Shown here: piece after piece, positions 47,147-57,589 of the stretch | How the letters are laid out: every line of letters starts with the position of its first letter | How positions within the stretch are numbered: position 1 is the first letter of the stretch | Assembly (NCBI GenBank): GCA_025093555.1 | Contig: JAIWNF010000082.1 | Coordinates: forward strand, 80,060 to 144,059 | Source of the DNA: Circinella umbellata | Taxonomy: Eukaryota; Mucoromycota; Mucoromycetes; Mucorales; Lichtheimiaceae | Direction of reading: 5' to 3' | Length of the DNA stretch: 64,000 nucleotides | Notes under the pieces: model-generated | Databases searched by the model: none | Seen by the model: the letters and a program-made list of their open reading frames with translations, nothing else | What the model was told of the DNA's origin: nothing | Program-made: the position numbers and the translations under genes

Positions 47147-50100
47147 TTACAGTAAACCAACGTCTCTAACACCGACTATAGTAGTTCTAGGTAGCATTTT
47201 GGGGTAAATGTAAGAATTACGATGAGTTACATTGTCAGTTATTGATGCAGTGGTCAACGGCATGCTTAAAATACCAGCATGGCTTCTGATTGCTTCTACT
47301 TCAACAACATAACGTTTACCACCAGTATGACCTATCATGTATAGGCCACACGGACAACCAGCACTATTGAGATCTATGCCATTAAGAATGTCTACAAAAC
47401 ACAATATTTATTTTTTGCCTACCAATGAAAATAAATAGTTAAATCTATTATCTACTCCTTTAGCCAACATGTTCTACTTTACCGTTATATTCATGCACAA
47501 AGTACATAATAACTTCCCCAAAAAAATGTCTGGACTTGAAAATCCACTAGAGTATTGCGCCTGGATTTTTTTGTATCTACTTCTATATCCATCTTAACAA
47601 AATGACATAGTTTTTCTGTCTTTTGCTTCGTCTTGATTGCATCATATACTGTTTCATTCATATAGAGTCTTTGTCCTACTATAATATAGTGAGTAATGTC
47701 GTCATAATCAATTCTATGGTGAGGGAACTTTTGTCTCCAAAATTTCACTAGATAATGTCTTAAGTTGACATCGGTGTAATCATCAATACTACTTTCAAAA
47801 TGATCCCACAGCTGTGTATCATCAAAAGGCATATCATCAGTACAATCGATTGAGTATGCTGTTACTGGTTGATCATCATCCAAATCTTCTTCTAGTTCTT
47901 GTTTGTCTTCTAATAGCGAATTGTAATATCTGCATGCCTGCTGACATCGAAGTATGTTGCCAGCATTGACTCCTGGATTTTTTTGTGATTTAATATGTTT
48001 TTTAAAGAATCTTACATATATTATATTAATATTTATTATACTTTTGTATATATACACTTAAAATTTCTAGAATGTTGGTTTACCTATAGCTCGCTCTATT
48101 GATCGTCCACTGATGCAACGAAGTGGTCCAAGCAACTTCACAATTTCTGGTATATATCGGAGGTAATGCATATTCGAGGAAGAATACATGTTCACTGGAA
48201 CAGCATTATGCATATAATGGTGCTATTGAACAAAAGAGCTACAGTTACTCATTAGTTAATATAATAATAAACATTTATATAATTAAATCGCACTGTAACT
48301 AAATATCATACCTTTCCATCTTCACAAGATCGTCTTCGAATATTTTCCAAGATAATGCGATGGCGCATCCTGTTACCAAGCAAACCAGTGCATCTACAAC
48401 AGCTTTTGCTTGCTCAACGTCTTCAAGTTGTAATTCAAGCATGTCACAAACCATTGTTGGGACAACAAACAACAAGAAGCAAACCCAATTTACCAATCTC
48501 ATATTACCAGGTTTTGTATAATAATCTATAGATTCAGTAAGTTATAGTCATGTGTATAGCAAATAATTTATCTAACTTACTTATAAAATCGCCCTCGAAG
48601 ATGGATGATGGGATCGTATTGGCAGAGGTTTCAACAGAGCTTCTGATAATTTGTCTCTTTTTTGTGCATAGTTCAAATAATGTAGTAGAATTTTTAAAAG
48701 AGCTACTAACCATTTCCCATATACGTTTAGACACATTTGCGCCAATCAAATGCATCTTATCTAAACCAAAGAAGGATGCACCATAAAAGCTTTCTAGTTC
48801 TGCAACTTTTGGTTTTTTCTTTATCGAAAAAGCCTATATTAAAAATCAAAATAATTGCTCTATTTCACAACAGTTATCAAACACTTGTCAGAGCACTATC
48901 TATAAATTGTCCAATACCTCAAAATTGCTGAAGAACGCTGCGTGAGCCTCAAAAGTAATTGCCATTCCCAGCACCTTCAGGACTTACTGCATTTATGGTT
49001 CAGATAGGACATAACCGGCATCCATATAAAGCCCTATATAAATAATGGATAAGCTCTTGAACAACTACTATGTTACCACTTGTGAGCATTAAATGAACAT
49101 TCAAGCGAAATACACCACTAGCACACTTGACTTCTAGTCCAGCTTTTTTAAGTTTGTGCAGCTCTATGAACAATGGTTCAAGAAAATTGTCCATTGATTT
49201 CAGTTTGACTGGCAATATATAGACCTGGATCATATTTTCATTTCTATATCTACAATCAACAATATTAATACAGCAACTTTTTTGGATCAGCATATTACTC
49301 TTACCTTTCTTTTGGCGGAAGGTTCAAAATGATGACGTTGAATATTGTCATACTGGTTTTACTCTTATGAAAAGGTGTAAATCTATCAATGAACAAAGAT
49401 ATGGCGATATCCAAATCTCCCTTAAATAAACTTCTTTGGTTTTTATACACATCACTATCAAAAAAATCTTCCCATACTCCTCATTCTTTATTTTCACAAT
49501 TTGCCAACATCATCAAGTGTTCTCACTTGGAATTGCTTGCAATTAATGCTGCTAATTGCTGAGCCAATGGCATGTATAGCATTGAACCATTGATGATACA
49601 GCCTGCAGGTTGGGCAAATTATTTGTTTTATACTGCTGTAGACCACATGAACATGCAACAGATATATAATCCATGTATATGCGGCAACCTTTTGGACAAT
49701 AATCATAGTAAACTGGCTTAGTAGGGTACATTTCTGTGATTTTTGTTTCTGCCATATGTTTCGACAGAATCGGTTTTCCAGCTATATAGCTCTGTCATGA
49801 ATAACAAATTAAATATAATAGCTATGATCCCACGTTATATTCTTACCTCCTAGTTTTTTGCTGGTTAGGCAATCATTGACAAACTTCAAGATCTGCACGT
49901 ATGCATCATCAGTGATGTTTTTTTCTTGTATAATCTGATACAACCCAATGCTTCACTTAAGCTGTTCATCAAATTCTCTGATTGGAGGGATACTGCATTT
50001 GACAGGCTCTCCATCATTATTCGTCATCATAACTGAAGATTGATTTTTGTAATGTGCTTCAAAAATTCCTTCTTCATTGTTAATATTAATGATGTTATCT

Positions 50101-50620
50101 TCTATTTCGTTATTATGGTCAATATCCATCATATCATTAGCCAGGGCAGAAAGACTTTCATATCATTATCACCTGTGGATACTTATAACTGATCATTGCT
50201 TAACGATTCTGGAGATGAGACAGTCACACTAGCATTATCAACATCAAGAATAGTAGTGTTACTGTTGTTATCTATATTATCTATATTATTATCATTCTCC
50301 CACAAAAAATCGTCATCATAGTAGTCATACATGCTCTCTGGAACATTTGACACATTGTTGTTCACAATAGGTTCATTCATACTTAAAGCCAATGAGTCAT
50401 GGGGCATATCGAACGAAGCAGTCAAAATGCTAGTAGGTACAGATGGTCCTGACAAACTGACGTTTCGCATACTTCTCCTTTGTTATTTCTTTGGAGGAAT
50501 GGGATTGTTGGGATCAGCGTAGGGATTCTTTTCATATTCATTATCTTCATGTTGTTTTAGATTTGCAGTAAAAATAGGCTCACCATACGAAAAACAATCT
50601 TTTGTCTTTACATGCATTGT
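47147..50620 (-). pseudogene. Decayed Tnp2/CACTA-like transposase gene
   Basis: Many segments of one protein are spread over 3.4 kb on the minus strand, in the order expected for a Tnp2-type (EnSpm/CACTA-like) transposase. They are: an N-terminal block with DCFSYGEPIFTANLKQHE; an Asp/Asn/Ser-rich region; the zinc-type motif YYDYCPKGCRIY; LPPKERYRNENMIQVYILPV; a segment with FLEPLFIELHKLKKAGLE; LYRALYGCRLC; DKMHLIGANVSKRIWEM; MRLVNWVCFLLFVVPTMVCD; NMHYLRYIPEIVKLLGPLRC and SGRSIERAIG; KSQKNPGVNAGNILRCQQA; and a C-terminal GLYMIGHTGGKRYVVEVE. Several joins need frame changes (for example around 49600) or lack splice signals, and stops occur. I therefore read it as a pseudogene, although some gaps are normal introns. 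Terminal inverted repeats were not found. Confidence 0.7.
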
Positions 50621-50629
50621 AGTATAATT

Positions 50630-50932
50630 AAAGAATAAAATATAAGATGAAAGATAATATTTATTGTTTTAATTATGAGCAGCTATTTATATGTTTCGCT
50701 AACTATTATGAATAATGATAAATATATGTAAGACTAATAATAATAATAATAATATACGTGGAATGATTGTAGATTGAATACATGTTCAAATGGATAACAT
50801 AGTAAAGTGATGGTGATATGGATATGGATATAACTACGTGGCATCATAAAAATCAAATATCTTTATGAAAGAAGTAACACAAAAATAATCCAAAAAGGAA
50901 AATGAATGTAACTGTTATTTTTGACTACAACA
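50630..50932 (-). repeat. Old LTR remnant A
   Basis: Diverged copy of the Ty3-element LTR found at 51272-51619, ending GACTACAACA where the young copy ends GGCTACGACA. It is separated from the next LTR by only TAAG. Confidence 0.65.
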
Positions 50933-50936
50933 TAAG

Positions 50937-51271
50937 TGTCATAATATATTTTGGTGGATAACACTATAGCCAATTAAAAATAGAATAGAACAAAAGATAA
51001 TAAATAAATAAAGTATAAGTTGAAAGATGATGTTTTATTATATGAAATGTGAAAGAGTATTTATATATTTTCTAAGCTACTTATAAGGTATATGATAAAC
51101 TAATAATGATAATATACATGTTTGTAACTGAAGGTTGACGACTACATGTTCGAATAAATATTATGATGATGTGACAGTGATATAGATTAACTATGTGGCA
51201 ATATAAAAATAAAATACATTTACAAAAGAAGTACCACGAATGGATAAAAAAGGAAAATAGAAAAGTTACTG
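50937..51271 (-). repeat. Old LTR remnant B, 3'-truncated
   Basis: Close to the young LTR (TGTCATAATATATTTTGGTG start) but with scattered substitutions. It lacks the last ~18 bp and stops at GTTACTG, directly abutting the first base of the young LTR at 51272. Confidence 0.8.
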
Positions 51272-51619
51272 TGTCGTAATATATTTTGGCGGATAACACC
51301 GTAGCCAATTAGAAATAGAATAGAACAAAAGATAATAAATAAATAAAGTATAAGTTGAAAGATGATGTTTTTATTATATGAAATGTGAAGGAGTATTTAT
51401 ATATTTTCTAAACTACTTATAAGATATATGATAAACTAATAATGATAATATACGTGTTCGTGACTGAAGGTTGACTACGTGTTCGAATAATTATTATGAT
51501 GATGTGACAGTGATATAGATTAACTACGTGGCAATATAAAAATAAAATACGTTTACAAAAGAAGTATCACAAATGGATAAAAAAGGAAAATAGAGTTACT
51601 GCTATTTATGGCTACGACA
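51272..51619 (-). repeat. Downstream (3') LTR of the Ty3 element
   Basis: 348 bp, TGTCGTA...TACGACA, apparently identical to 56205-56552. On the coding strand the pol stop codon lies inside this LTR. Confidence 0.95.
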
Positions 51620-54600
51620 ATATCCCCTCCCCAGAATATTGTACGTCCTCGGACAATACAGCAAGATTACGAACAGCTTCAAGATGGCGACGTTCAGCAG
51701 CGCGTACAGCAGTAGGGTCAAACCATGGATCAGAAGAAAGAGCGGAATTAACATGGATAGGCCGCAAACGGTCAGTATGAACCCAAGAATTATAAATAGG
51801 GCCATTAAGAGCTTGTAATTGATAGACATGGTGATCAGGGTTGACAGCAATAACTTTGTATGGGCCTTTCCAATTATACTCAAGGCTAAACTTGTTTTCA
51901 TGCCGCATTAATACATGGTCACCAACAGAAAAATTTTGCGGTTTGAGTACAGCATCCCAGATGGCCTTATCCTTAGCAGCTTGATTTTGTAATTTTTGTT
52001 CGGCAATAAGACGAGCTTCCCGTAATCGGCGTGCTTCAGGCACACGGCCTTGAACAATTAAAGATTCGCTAGGAGCAGATTCATTTACTTGAATAAAGGG
52101 AGGCAAAACATCACCAGGTAATTTAGGCTCGATACCATACACCAAAAAGTAAGGGCTAAAACCAGTAGTACGATGTTTACGGACTCGGCAAGCAAAGACA
52201 GCAGCGTCAACAAATTGGTCCCAGCAATGGATTTGGCCATGAGTATATTTACGCAACATTTGTTTTAAAACCTGGTTGGTACGTTCCACCTTACTATTAC
52301 TGCGTGCATGAAAGGCACTAGTTCTTATATGATTAGTCTTGAGACGACCCAGATACAAAGCCAACACCTTTGACATGAAATTAGCACCACGGTCTGTTAA
52401 GATTTCAGCAGGACAGGAAAATGGGAGCACAATTTCTTCATAAATAAAATTGGCGATGGCTTCTCCAGTAGCATCAGGCACCGCACGAGCAATAGTCCAA
52501 TTGGTGGCATAATCCACAGCCACAAGAAGCCAACGGTTACCATTAACAGTAGTTGGTAACTCACCAACGAAGTCTAAATGCCAACGAGAAAAAACTGGAG
52601 GAACAGCTAAAGGCTTCATTGGGGCATGATGAGTTTTCCGATCGGCATTAGCAGCAAGTTGACACTGAGGACAAGTAGCTAACCATCCTTGGATATCCGA
52701 GCGCATATCAGGCCACCACCATCTTTTACGCATCAGATCATAAACTGTGAGATTACCAGCATGGCCAACAGATTTATGAAAATCTTGGACCAGATCAGCA
52801 CGACGAGCAAACAAAACATATCGCATTTCTGTGATTTCATTATCATTTTTTACCAAACGAAAGACTTGATTATCCCGGACTACAAACTTTTCTTTGTGCT
52901 TTGCTAACAGGTCCTTGTACATATGTGGCCAATTTTCTTCACCAAGGGCATAAAATTTTGGCCAATCTGATTCTTGGACAGACTTAACAGCATAAAGATA
53001 ATCAGGCTCCAGAGACTTTTCATCAGTAAGACAAGTTGGACCATCCCGCCTTGATAACAAATCTGGAACATGGTTGTCACGACCTGGTTTATACTGTATA
53101 TCAGGGTCATACAGTTCAATCTCGGCAATCCATCGGGTCAGTCTTGGTGTGGGCTTGGTTTTAGAACGGAAATATTTTAATGGATGGTGGTCAGAGAAAA
53201 CTGTGTAACGTCGACCATCAATAAAGCAACGCCAAGTCCTTAATGAATGTAATATCGCTAGTAATTCTCGTTCCTGGGCCGGATAGTTTCGTTCGGCAGC
53301 TGAAAGTTTTTTTGATTCGAAAGCCAAAGGATGTAGTTGACCATCATCGCCTTGTTGTAATAAAACAGCACCAACAGCGAAATCACTAGAGTCGGTTTCA
53401 ATGATATAGGGGGCATCCGGATTAGGTGGCACCAAAATAGGAGCAGCAGTCATGCGATCTTTAAGTTTTTCAAAAGCCACTTGGCAATTATTTGTCCACG
53501 CAATCGCCCTTTTCTTCGCTCCTGTTCCTTTTGTCAATTCAGTTAACGGTGCAGCCAACGAAGCGAAACCTTTAATAAAACGATGGTAATGCGACGCCAA
53601 GCCGACAAATTGACGAACTTCTTGTACATTCGATGGAACTGGCCAGTCTTGAATAGCTTGTATTTTTTTTGTGGAGGGTAGAATACCACGCGCCGAAACT
53701 TGGAAACCAACAAACTCCAATTCAGTTTTGAAAAGGTCGCACTTTTTCAAATTGGCAATAAGTTTAGCTTTGCGTAAGCGTTCAAGGACACAACGTAAAT
53801 GTCGATAATGGTCTTCTTTTGTTTTGCTATATATTAAAATGTCGTCAAGATACACCATTGCAAACTTGTCAATACAGTCGCCAAGCACCGAATTCATGGT
53901 TTTCTGAAATACTGGCGGTGCATTCATTAAACCAAAAGGAAGAACTACCCACTCATAGGAACCATACCGTGTATTAAAAGAAGTCTTTGGAATATCTTCT
54001 TTTCGGATACGTATTTGATGATAGCCACTTTTCAGATCGATACTAGAGTAATACTTGGCGCCATGAAGTTGCTCAAGGCACTCATCAATGCGAGGGAGTG
54101 GATGAGACATACGTTTTGTTACTCGGTTGGCGGCACGATAATCAATACACATTCGCATAGTACCATCTTTTTTACGGACAAATAATACCGGAGCACCCCA
54201 TGGTGATGAGCTTGGTCGGATCAATCGCAAATCAAGTAATTCTTGGATCTGTTTACGCAGTTCAACCAATTCCAAAGGACTCATTTTGTAAGGGGGCTGA
54301 GAAATTGGATCTGCATCACCGGTGTCGATGACATGCTCAACACCACGATCAGGAGGCAAACCTGGAAGAGTATCTTGAAATACATCATCAAATTCCTTCA
54401 CCAATGATTCAGCTGAATCTTGTATGGCAACACTGGCACTTGTATCATTGGGACGAACATAGCATAAGAACATATCATCAATCCCCTTGCTGCGTTCTAA
54501 ACGCTGGACTTGACGATGTGATAGAAGATAAATAAGGTCAGGAATGTCACGCTTGTTGTGAGGACGGATAATATAATGTTGGTCATTCTTATTAATTCGC

Positions 54601-54692
54601 CATGTATCTAGCTCCCAGTCGGGTATTGGTTGTACGGTCTTGAGCCAATTACGACCAAGGATCACATCGAACTTTGTATCAAGAACATATGC
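51612..54692 (-). CDS. Ty3 pol: reverse transcriptase, RNase H, integrase
   Basis: Just over 1,000 residues of uninterrupted frame. It begins in the RT linker (FDVILGRNWL, TVQPIPDW). RT motifs include MCIDYRAANRVT, HPLPRIDECLEQL, YYSSIDLKSGYHQIRI, FGLMNAPPVFQ and the catalytic YLDDILIYSKT. RNase H begins at APYIIETDSSDFAVGAVLLQ and includes ERELLAILHSLRTWRCF and FSDHHPLKY. Integrase has the H2C2 zinc region (GHAGNLTVYDLM to CPQCQ) and the D,D,E core (WHLDFVGELP, ILTDRGANFMS, NSKVERTNQVL). It ends with a GPY/F module (YNWKGPYKVIAVNP) and no chromodomain. All catalytic residues are present. The stop TAG falls in the LTR. Confidence 0.95.
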   Translation of the reverse strand, partial: AYVLDTKFDVILGRNWLKTVQPIPDWELDTWRINKNDQHYIIRPHNKRDIPDLIYLLSHRQVQRLERSKGIDDMFLCYVRPNDTSASVAIQDSAESLVKEFDDVFQDTLPGLPPDRGVEHVIDTGDADPISQPPYKMSPLELVELRKQIQELLDLRLIRPSSSPWGAPVLFVRKKDGTMRMCIDYRAANRVTKRMSHPLPRIDECLEQLHGAKYYSSIDLKSGYHQIRIRKEDIPKTSFNTRYGSYEWVVLPFGLMNAPPVFQKTMNSVLGDCIDKFAMVYLDDILIYSKTKEDHYRHLRCVLERLRKAKLIANLKKCDLFKTELEFVGFQVSARGILPSTKKIQAIQDWPVPSNVQEVRQFVGLASHYHRFIKGFASLAAPLTELTKGTGAKKRAIAWTNNCQVAFEKLKDRMTAAPILVPPNPDAPYIIETDSSDFAVGAVLLQQGDDGQLHPLAFESKKLSAAERNYPAQERELLAILHSLRTWRCFIDGRRYTVFSDHHPLKYFRSKTKPTPRLTRWIAEIELYDPDIQYKPGRDNHVPDLLSRRDGPTCLTDEKSLEPDYLYAVKSVQESDWPKFYALGEENWPHMYKDLLAKHKEKFVVRDNQVFRLVKNDNEITEMRYVLFARRADLVQDFHKSVGHAGNLTVYDLMRKRWWWPDMRSDIQGWLATCPQCQLAANADRKTHHAPMKPLAVPPVFSRWHLDFVGELPTTVNGNRWLLVAVDYATNWTIARAVPDATGEAIANFIYEEIVLPFSCPAEILTDRGANFMSKVLALYLGRLKTNHIRTSAFHARSNSKVERTNQVLKQMLRKYTHGQIHCWDQFVDAAVFACRVRKHRTTGFSPYFLVYGIEPKLPGDVLPPFIQVNESAPSESLIVQGRVPEARRLREARLIAEQKLQNQAAKDKAIWDAVLKPQNFSVGDHVLMRHENKFSLEYNWKGPYKVIAVNPDHHVYQLQALNGPIYNSWVHTDRLRPIHVNSALSSDPWFDPTAVRAAERRHLEAVRNLAVLSEDVQYSGEGILS

Positions 54693-55039
54693 ATCATGGT
54701 GTGTTTATATCCTTGTGCATCCAAAGGAAGACTAACTTGTTTGTTGATTGCCAGTACATGACCACCAGCCGTTTCAACCTCCCGATTTGAAACAGAACGA
54801 CTTGTTAAACCAGCAGCAATCCTTGAAGCAACATATGAGCCAGAAGCGCCAGAATCAATCAACACTTTAACAGCACAATCACCACACGACATTAAATACA
54901 GAGGTAAATCAGTTTCTTTTATTGAAAGTAAGGAATTAAAATAATGTTTATCTTCATCTAAGGTCTTTTGTAACATTGTAGAGTCTTCATCTTGATCATC
55001 GGATAAATCGATAAGCTCGCCTTCAGGAACTACTGGCAC
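54662..55039 (-). CDS. Ty3 aspartic protease segment
   Basis: It contains the retropepsin active-site motif VLIDSGASGSYV followed by the usual GGHVLAI region. The frame is lost near 54705, where the remaining bases run to a stop while the pol frame continues with YVLDTKFDVILG. A single-base loss in the ACACC context there explains the break. Its frame relative to gag is -1, which may reflect ordinary gag-pol frameshifting. Confidence 0.85.
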   Translation of the reverse strand: MPVVPEGELIDLSDDQDEDSTMLQKTLDEDKHYFNSLLSIKETDLPLYLMSCGDCAVKVLIDSGASGSYVASRIAAGLTSRSVSNREVETAGGHVLAINKQVSLPLDAQGYKHTMMHMFLIQSSM

Positions 55040-55089
55040 CTCATCTTGAACAACGTTAAGGGATGGAATGGAACGCGGCAGGACTCCCT

Positions 55090-56155
55090 TTAATCCTGAC
55101 GCGCTTGGCCTTTTCCCTGGTATGACCGTCCTTGATGTTGATTATTGGATCGACCTTGGCGACGAGGAGAAGAGCAGAAACGAGCAATATGACCAAAGCC
55201 ACCACAATTATAACATTCCCAATCATTATTGTTACTACCACGAAAATTATTATTACCACGCCAATGATTATTAACACTGCGTCCTGATGAGCGCCAATTT
55301 GATTCTTGTCTTCGTGAACGAATGGCATCCAAGTCCATAGGTGCTACACCAGAAGAACGGAGGTATTCAGGAGCGGATTGTTGATGTTGATGTTGCACCG
55401 ACAGAGGATGATGATTATTTTCGGATAAAATATTTTGACTTCGTTGTTGTGCAGCTTCGACTGCTAAGGCCAAACGCATTGCATCATCGGTTGTTAAGGG
55501 GAAACGTGTCATAACTTGAAGACGAATAGTAGGTTGTAACCCTCGTTGGAATCGATCCAGTGCTTCTTCATCCACCATTGACGGTACCGAAGACCAGGCT
55601 GCTTGAAATTGTGATACGTAGTTTGCTACAGTACTTGTTTGAACAAGGGACGCCAGACGATCACGAGCCAATTGTAAGCGATTTGGGGGGCTAAAGTTCG
55701 CCAAAAATCTTTTTTTAAATACTGACCATTCATCACAGTCTCCCATTAATTCTTGTTGTCTCCACCAAGTGTCAGCTTCATCACGCAACAAGGTTGCAGC
55801 ATAATCAGACCATTTGTGCGAGCTCAAATCGGCCATCTCAAGATATCGTTCAACAGAGCGAATCCATCCAGTAGCGGCATCTAGTCCACGGTCACCATGA
55901 TACGTGTCAGGTTCACGTATACGAGCATGGAAGGTAGGTCCAGAGCTTTGTTTTTTCCAACAACTTGGTCAATGCTTGCATGATAACTTTATTTTCTTCT
56001 GACATTTTTAATACTGGATCTTCAAAGGTAATTTCTTGTTTTGTTGTAAAGGTTTCTTGTTCTAAGTCTATTAGTGGATCGTTATTACTTGTGCGGTATT
56101 CGTGAAAACTAGGTACGTTCTTGTATTTATCTGGTGAATAGACTTGTTTGGACAT
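55090..56155 (-). pseudogene. Ty3 gag, broken by one frameshift
   Basis: The ATG at 56155 starts MSKQVYSPDKYKNVPSFHEY. That frame ends prematurely near 55913 after EKTKLWTYLPCSYT. The following frame holds the rest: FHARIREPDTYHGDRG, a Ty3-type capsid helix region with DEADTWWRQQELMG and FLANFSPPNRLQLARDRL, and the zinc knuckle CYNCGGFGHIARFC near the C-terminus. The break lies in a run of six A's near 55960, where one A fewer would keep the frame. It may be a real inactivating change, a recoding site or an assembly error. Confidence 0.85.
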
Positions 56156-56194
56156 AAAAAATATATATATATATTTATATTATTTAATTTCTGT

Positions 56195-56202
56195 CGCTAC
56201 CA
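56195..56202 (-). other. Primer-binding site (initiator tRNA-Met type)
   Basis: TGGTAGCG on the minus strand, two bases inside the upstream LTR. It is complementary to the conserved 3' end CGCUACCA of eukaryotic initiator tRNA-Met, the primer used by many Ty elements. Confidence 0.75.
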
Positions 56203-56204
56203 AT

Positions 56205-56552
56205 TGTCGTAATATATTTTGGCGGATAACACCGTAGCCAATTAGAAATAGAATAGAACAAAAGATAATAAATAAATAAAGTATAAGTTGAAAGATGATG
56301 TTTTTATTATATGAAATGTGAAGGAGTATTTATATATTTTCTAAACTACTTATAAGATATATGATAAACTAATAATGATAATATACGTGTTCGTGACTGA
56401 AGGTTGACTACGTGTTCGAATAATTATTATGATGATGTGACAGTGATATAGATTAACTACGTGGCAATATAAAAATAAAATACGTTTACAAAAGAAGTAT
56501 CACAAATGGATAAAAAAGGAAAATAGAGTTACTGCTATTTATGGCTACGACA
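56205..56552 (-). repeat. Upstream (5') LTR of the Ty3 element
   Basis: 348 bp, same termini and sequence as 51272-51619. It is followed (minus strand) by the spacer AT and the primer-binding site. Confidence 0.95.
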
Positions 56553-56624
56553 ATGACGATAAAAAAAAATTCTATATAAAAAAGTGCAAAACAACCGCGT
56601 AACTCGCACGACGAAGCATGTAGC

Positions 56625-56800
56625 GCAGGAGAAAATACCCGGCAGTGACCAAAGATTCGAACCCGGGTCCCCCAGATGGGGGTACGAATCTTAAGCCAGA
56701 GGTCCGTGTCTCTTTCTTTTCTTTATTTTGAAAAAAACAGGATTTGACCCCAGTTCAACTTTAACCCAGGAATTCGGGTCGCCGCCGGGTAAATACTTTT
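56625..56800. repeat. tRNA-Leu-like relic inside an imperfect inverted repeat
   Basis: On the minus strand a stretch at about 56645-56700 resembles the 3' half of a class II tRNA: CTTAAGA (Leu anticodon-loop-like), a strong variable-arm hairpin CCCCCATCTGGGGG, and a T-loop GGGTTCGAATC. The 5' half (D arm and acceptor strand) cannot be found, and the T stem pairs poorly, so it is not a working tRNA gene. The block is bracketed by AATACCCGGC (about 56634) and GCCGGGTAAAT (about 56784), an inverted pair about 150 bp apart. It may be a SINE or MITE fragment derived from a tRNA. Confidence 0.5.
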
Positions 56801-57589
56801 GCCTAACGTATTTACCCACTGTTCTAGTATTTATCATCCCCTATATCTTTTCATCCGTTGTTTTCCCTATCCATTGTATTGACCAATATTCGGTTTTATT
56901 TATTTTTGAGTTTCATTATTTCTTAATATTAGCATGATAATGATCAAGCCGTTTTGCATAATATTATTATTTAATAATATTATCGTTTCATATTCTTATT
57001 TCTATTTTGTTTAAACATAAATACCATCCAAAATATAATAATAAAATAGAAATTAACCATCGAATTATCAATTAGTCAACTTGTTTCTTATTTTACTTCC
57101 TCACCTTTTTTATAATCATCTCCCTTGTGGCATAGTTTATTGTGTTTCATCTACCGAAGAATCCTGGTTATTATTATTAACGGTAAGGTGCGGCGATTAG
57201 TCATATAAACTTACAGCGGACATCTTATAATTGAAAATTAGCATGTATCCTACTACTTGGGCGGCAATTACAATATTTAAGATTTGTATTTTGAAAGCTT
57301 GAAAGTGCGAGGCTACATGTAGAATTAGTTTCATATGAAAAAGAATAATAATAATACTTTCCAATTAGAAAATACAAATGCTCTTTTTCTTACAATTTTA
57401 ATATTTTAATACCACACGACAACAAAAATAATATAACGTCAATTTCATAGTAACAAACATATAAAACAGGCATCTGAATTCTAAATAAAATAATATACTT
57501 TTTGCGTCAGTATGAGAAATATTAATAAAGATGCATTTTTTGTTAAATAATGAGTAACCATTTGTCAAGAGAAAAACCAAGTACTTTTC
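56801..57589. other. Spacer, no gene seen
   Basis: AT-rich DNA between the tRNA-like relic and the MULE/OTU relic. An AATAATATTATTATTTAATAATATTATC palindrome-rich run lies near 56958-56986. Confidence 0.4.

Larger units (their letters stand above)
51272..56552 (-). mobile_element. Ty3/gypsy LTR retrotransposon
   Basis: A 5,281-bp element read on the minus strand. It has 348-bp LTRs (56205-56552 upstream, 51272-51619 downstream) that begin TGTCGTA and end TACGACA and appear identical when read side by side. Next to the upstream LTR is a primer-binding site complementary to the 3' end of initiator tRNA-Met. A purine-rich tract (GGGGAGGGGATAT) precedes the downstream LTR. The order gag, protease, RT, RNase H, integrase is of Ty3 type. 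At least two frame breaks occur in gag and at the protease/RT junction. The flanking 5 bp (TACTG and ATGAC) do not match, so the target duplication is missing. Confidence 0.95.

Noticed and set aside
56205..56552. Programmed frameshift as the sole explanation for the gag break
   Set aside because: The A-run near 55960 is not in the right phase for a classical -1 slippery heptamer. A one-base indel is simpler, so I only list recoding as an alternative.
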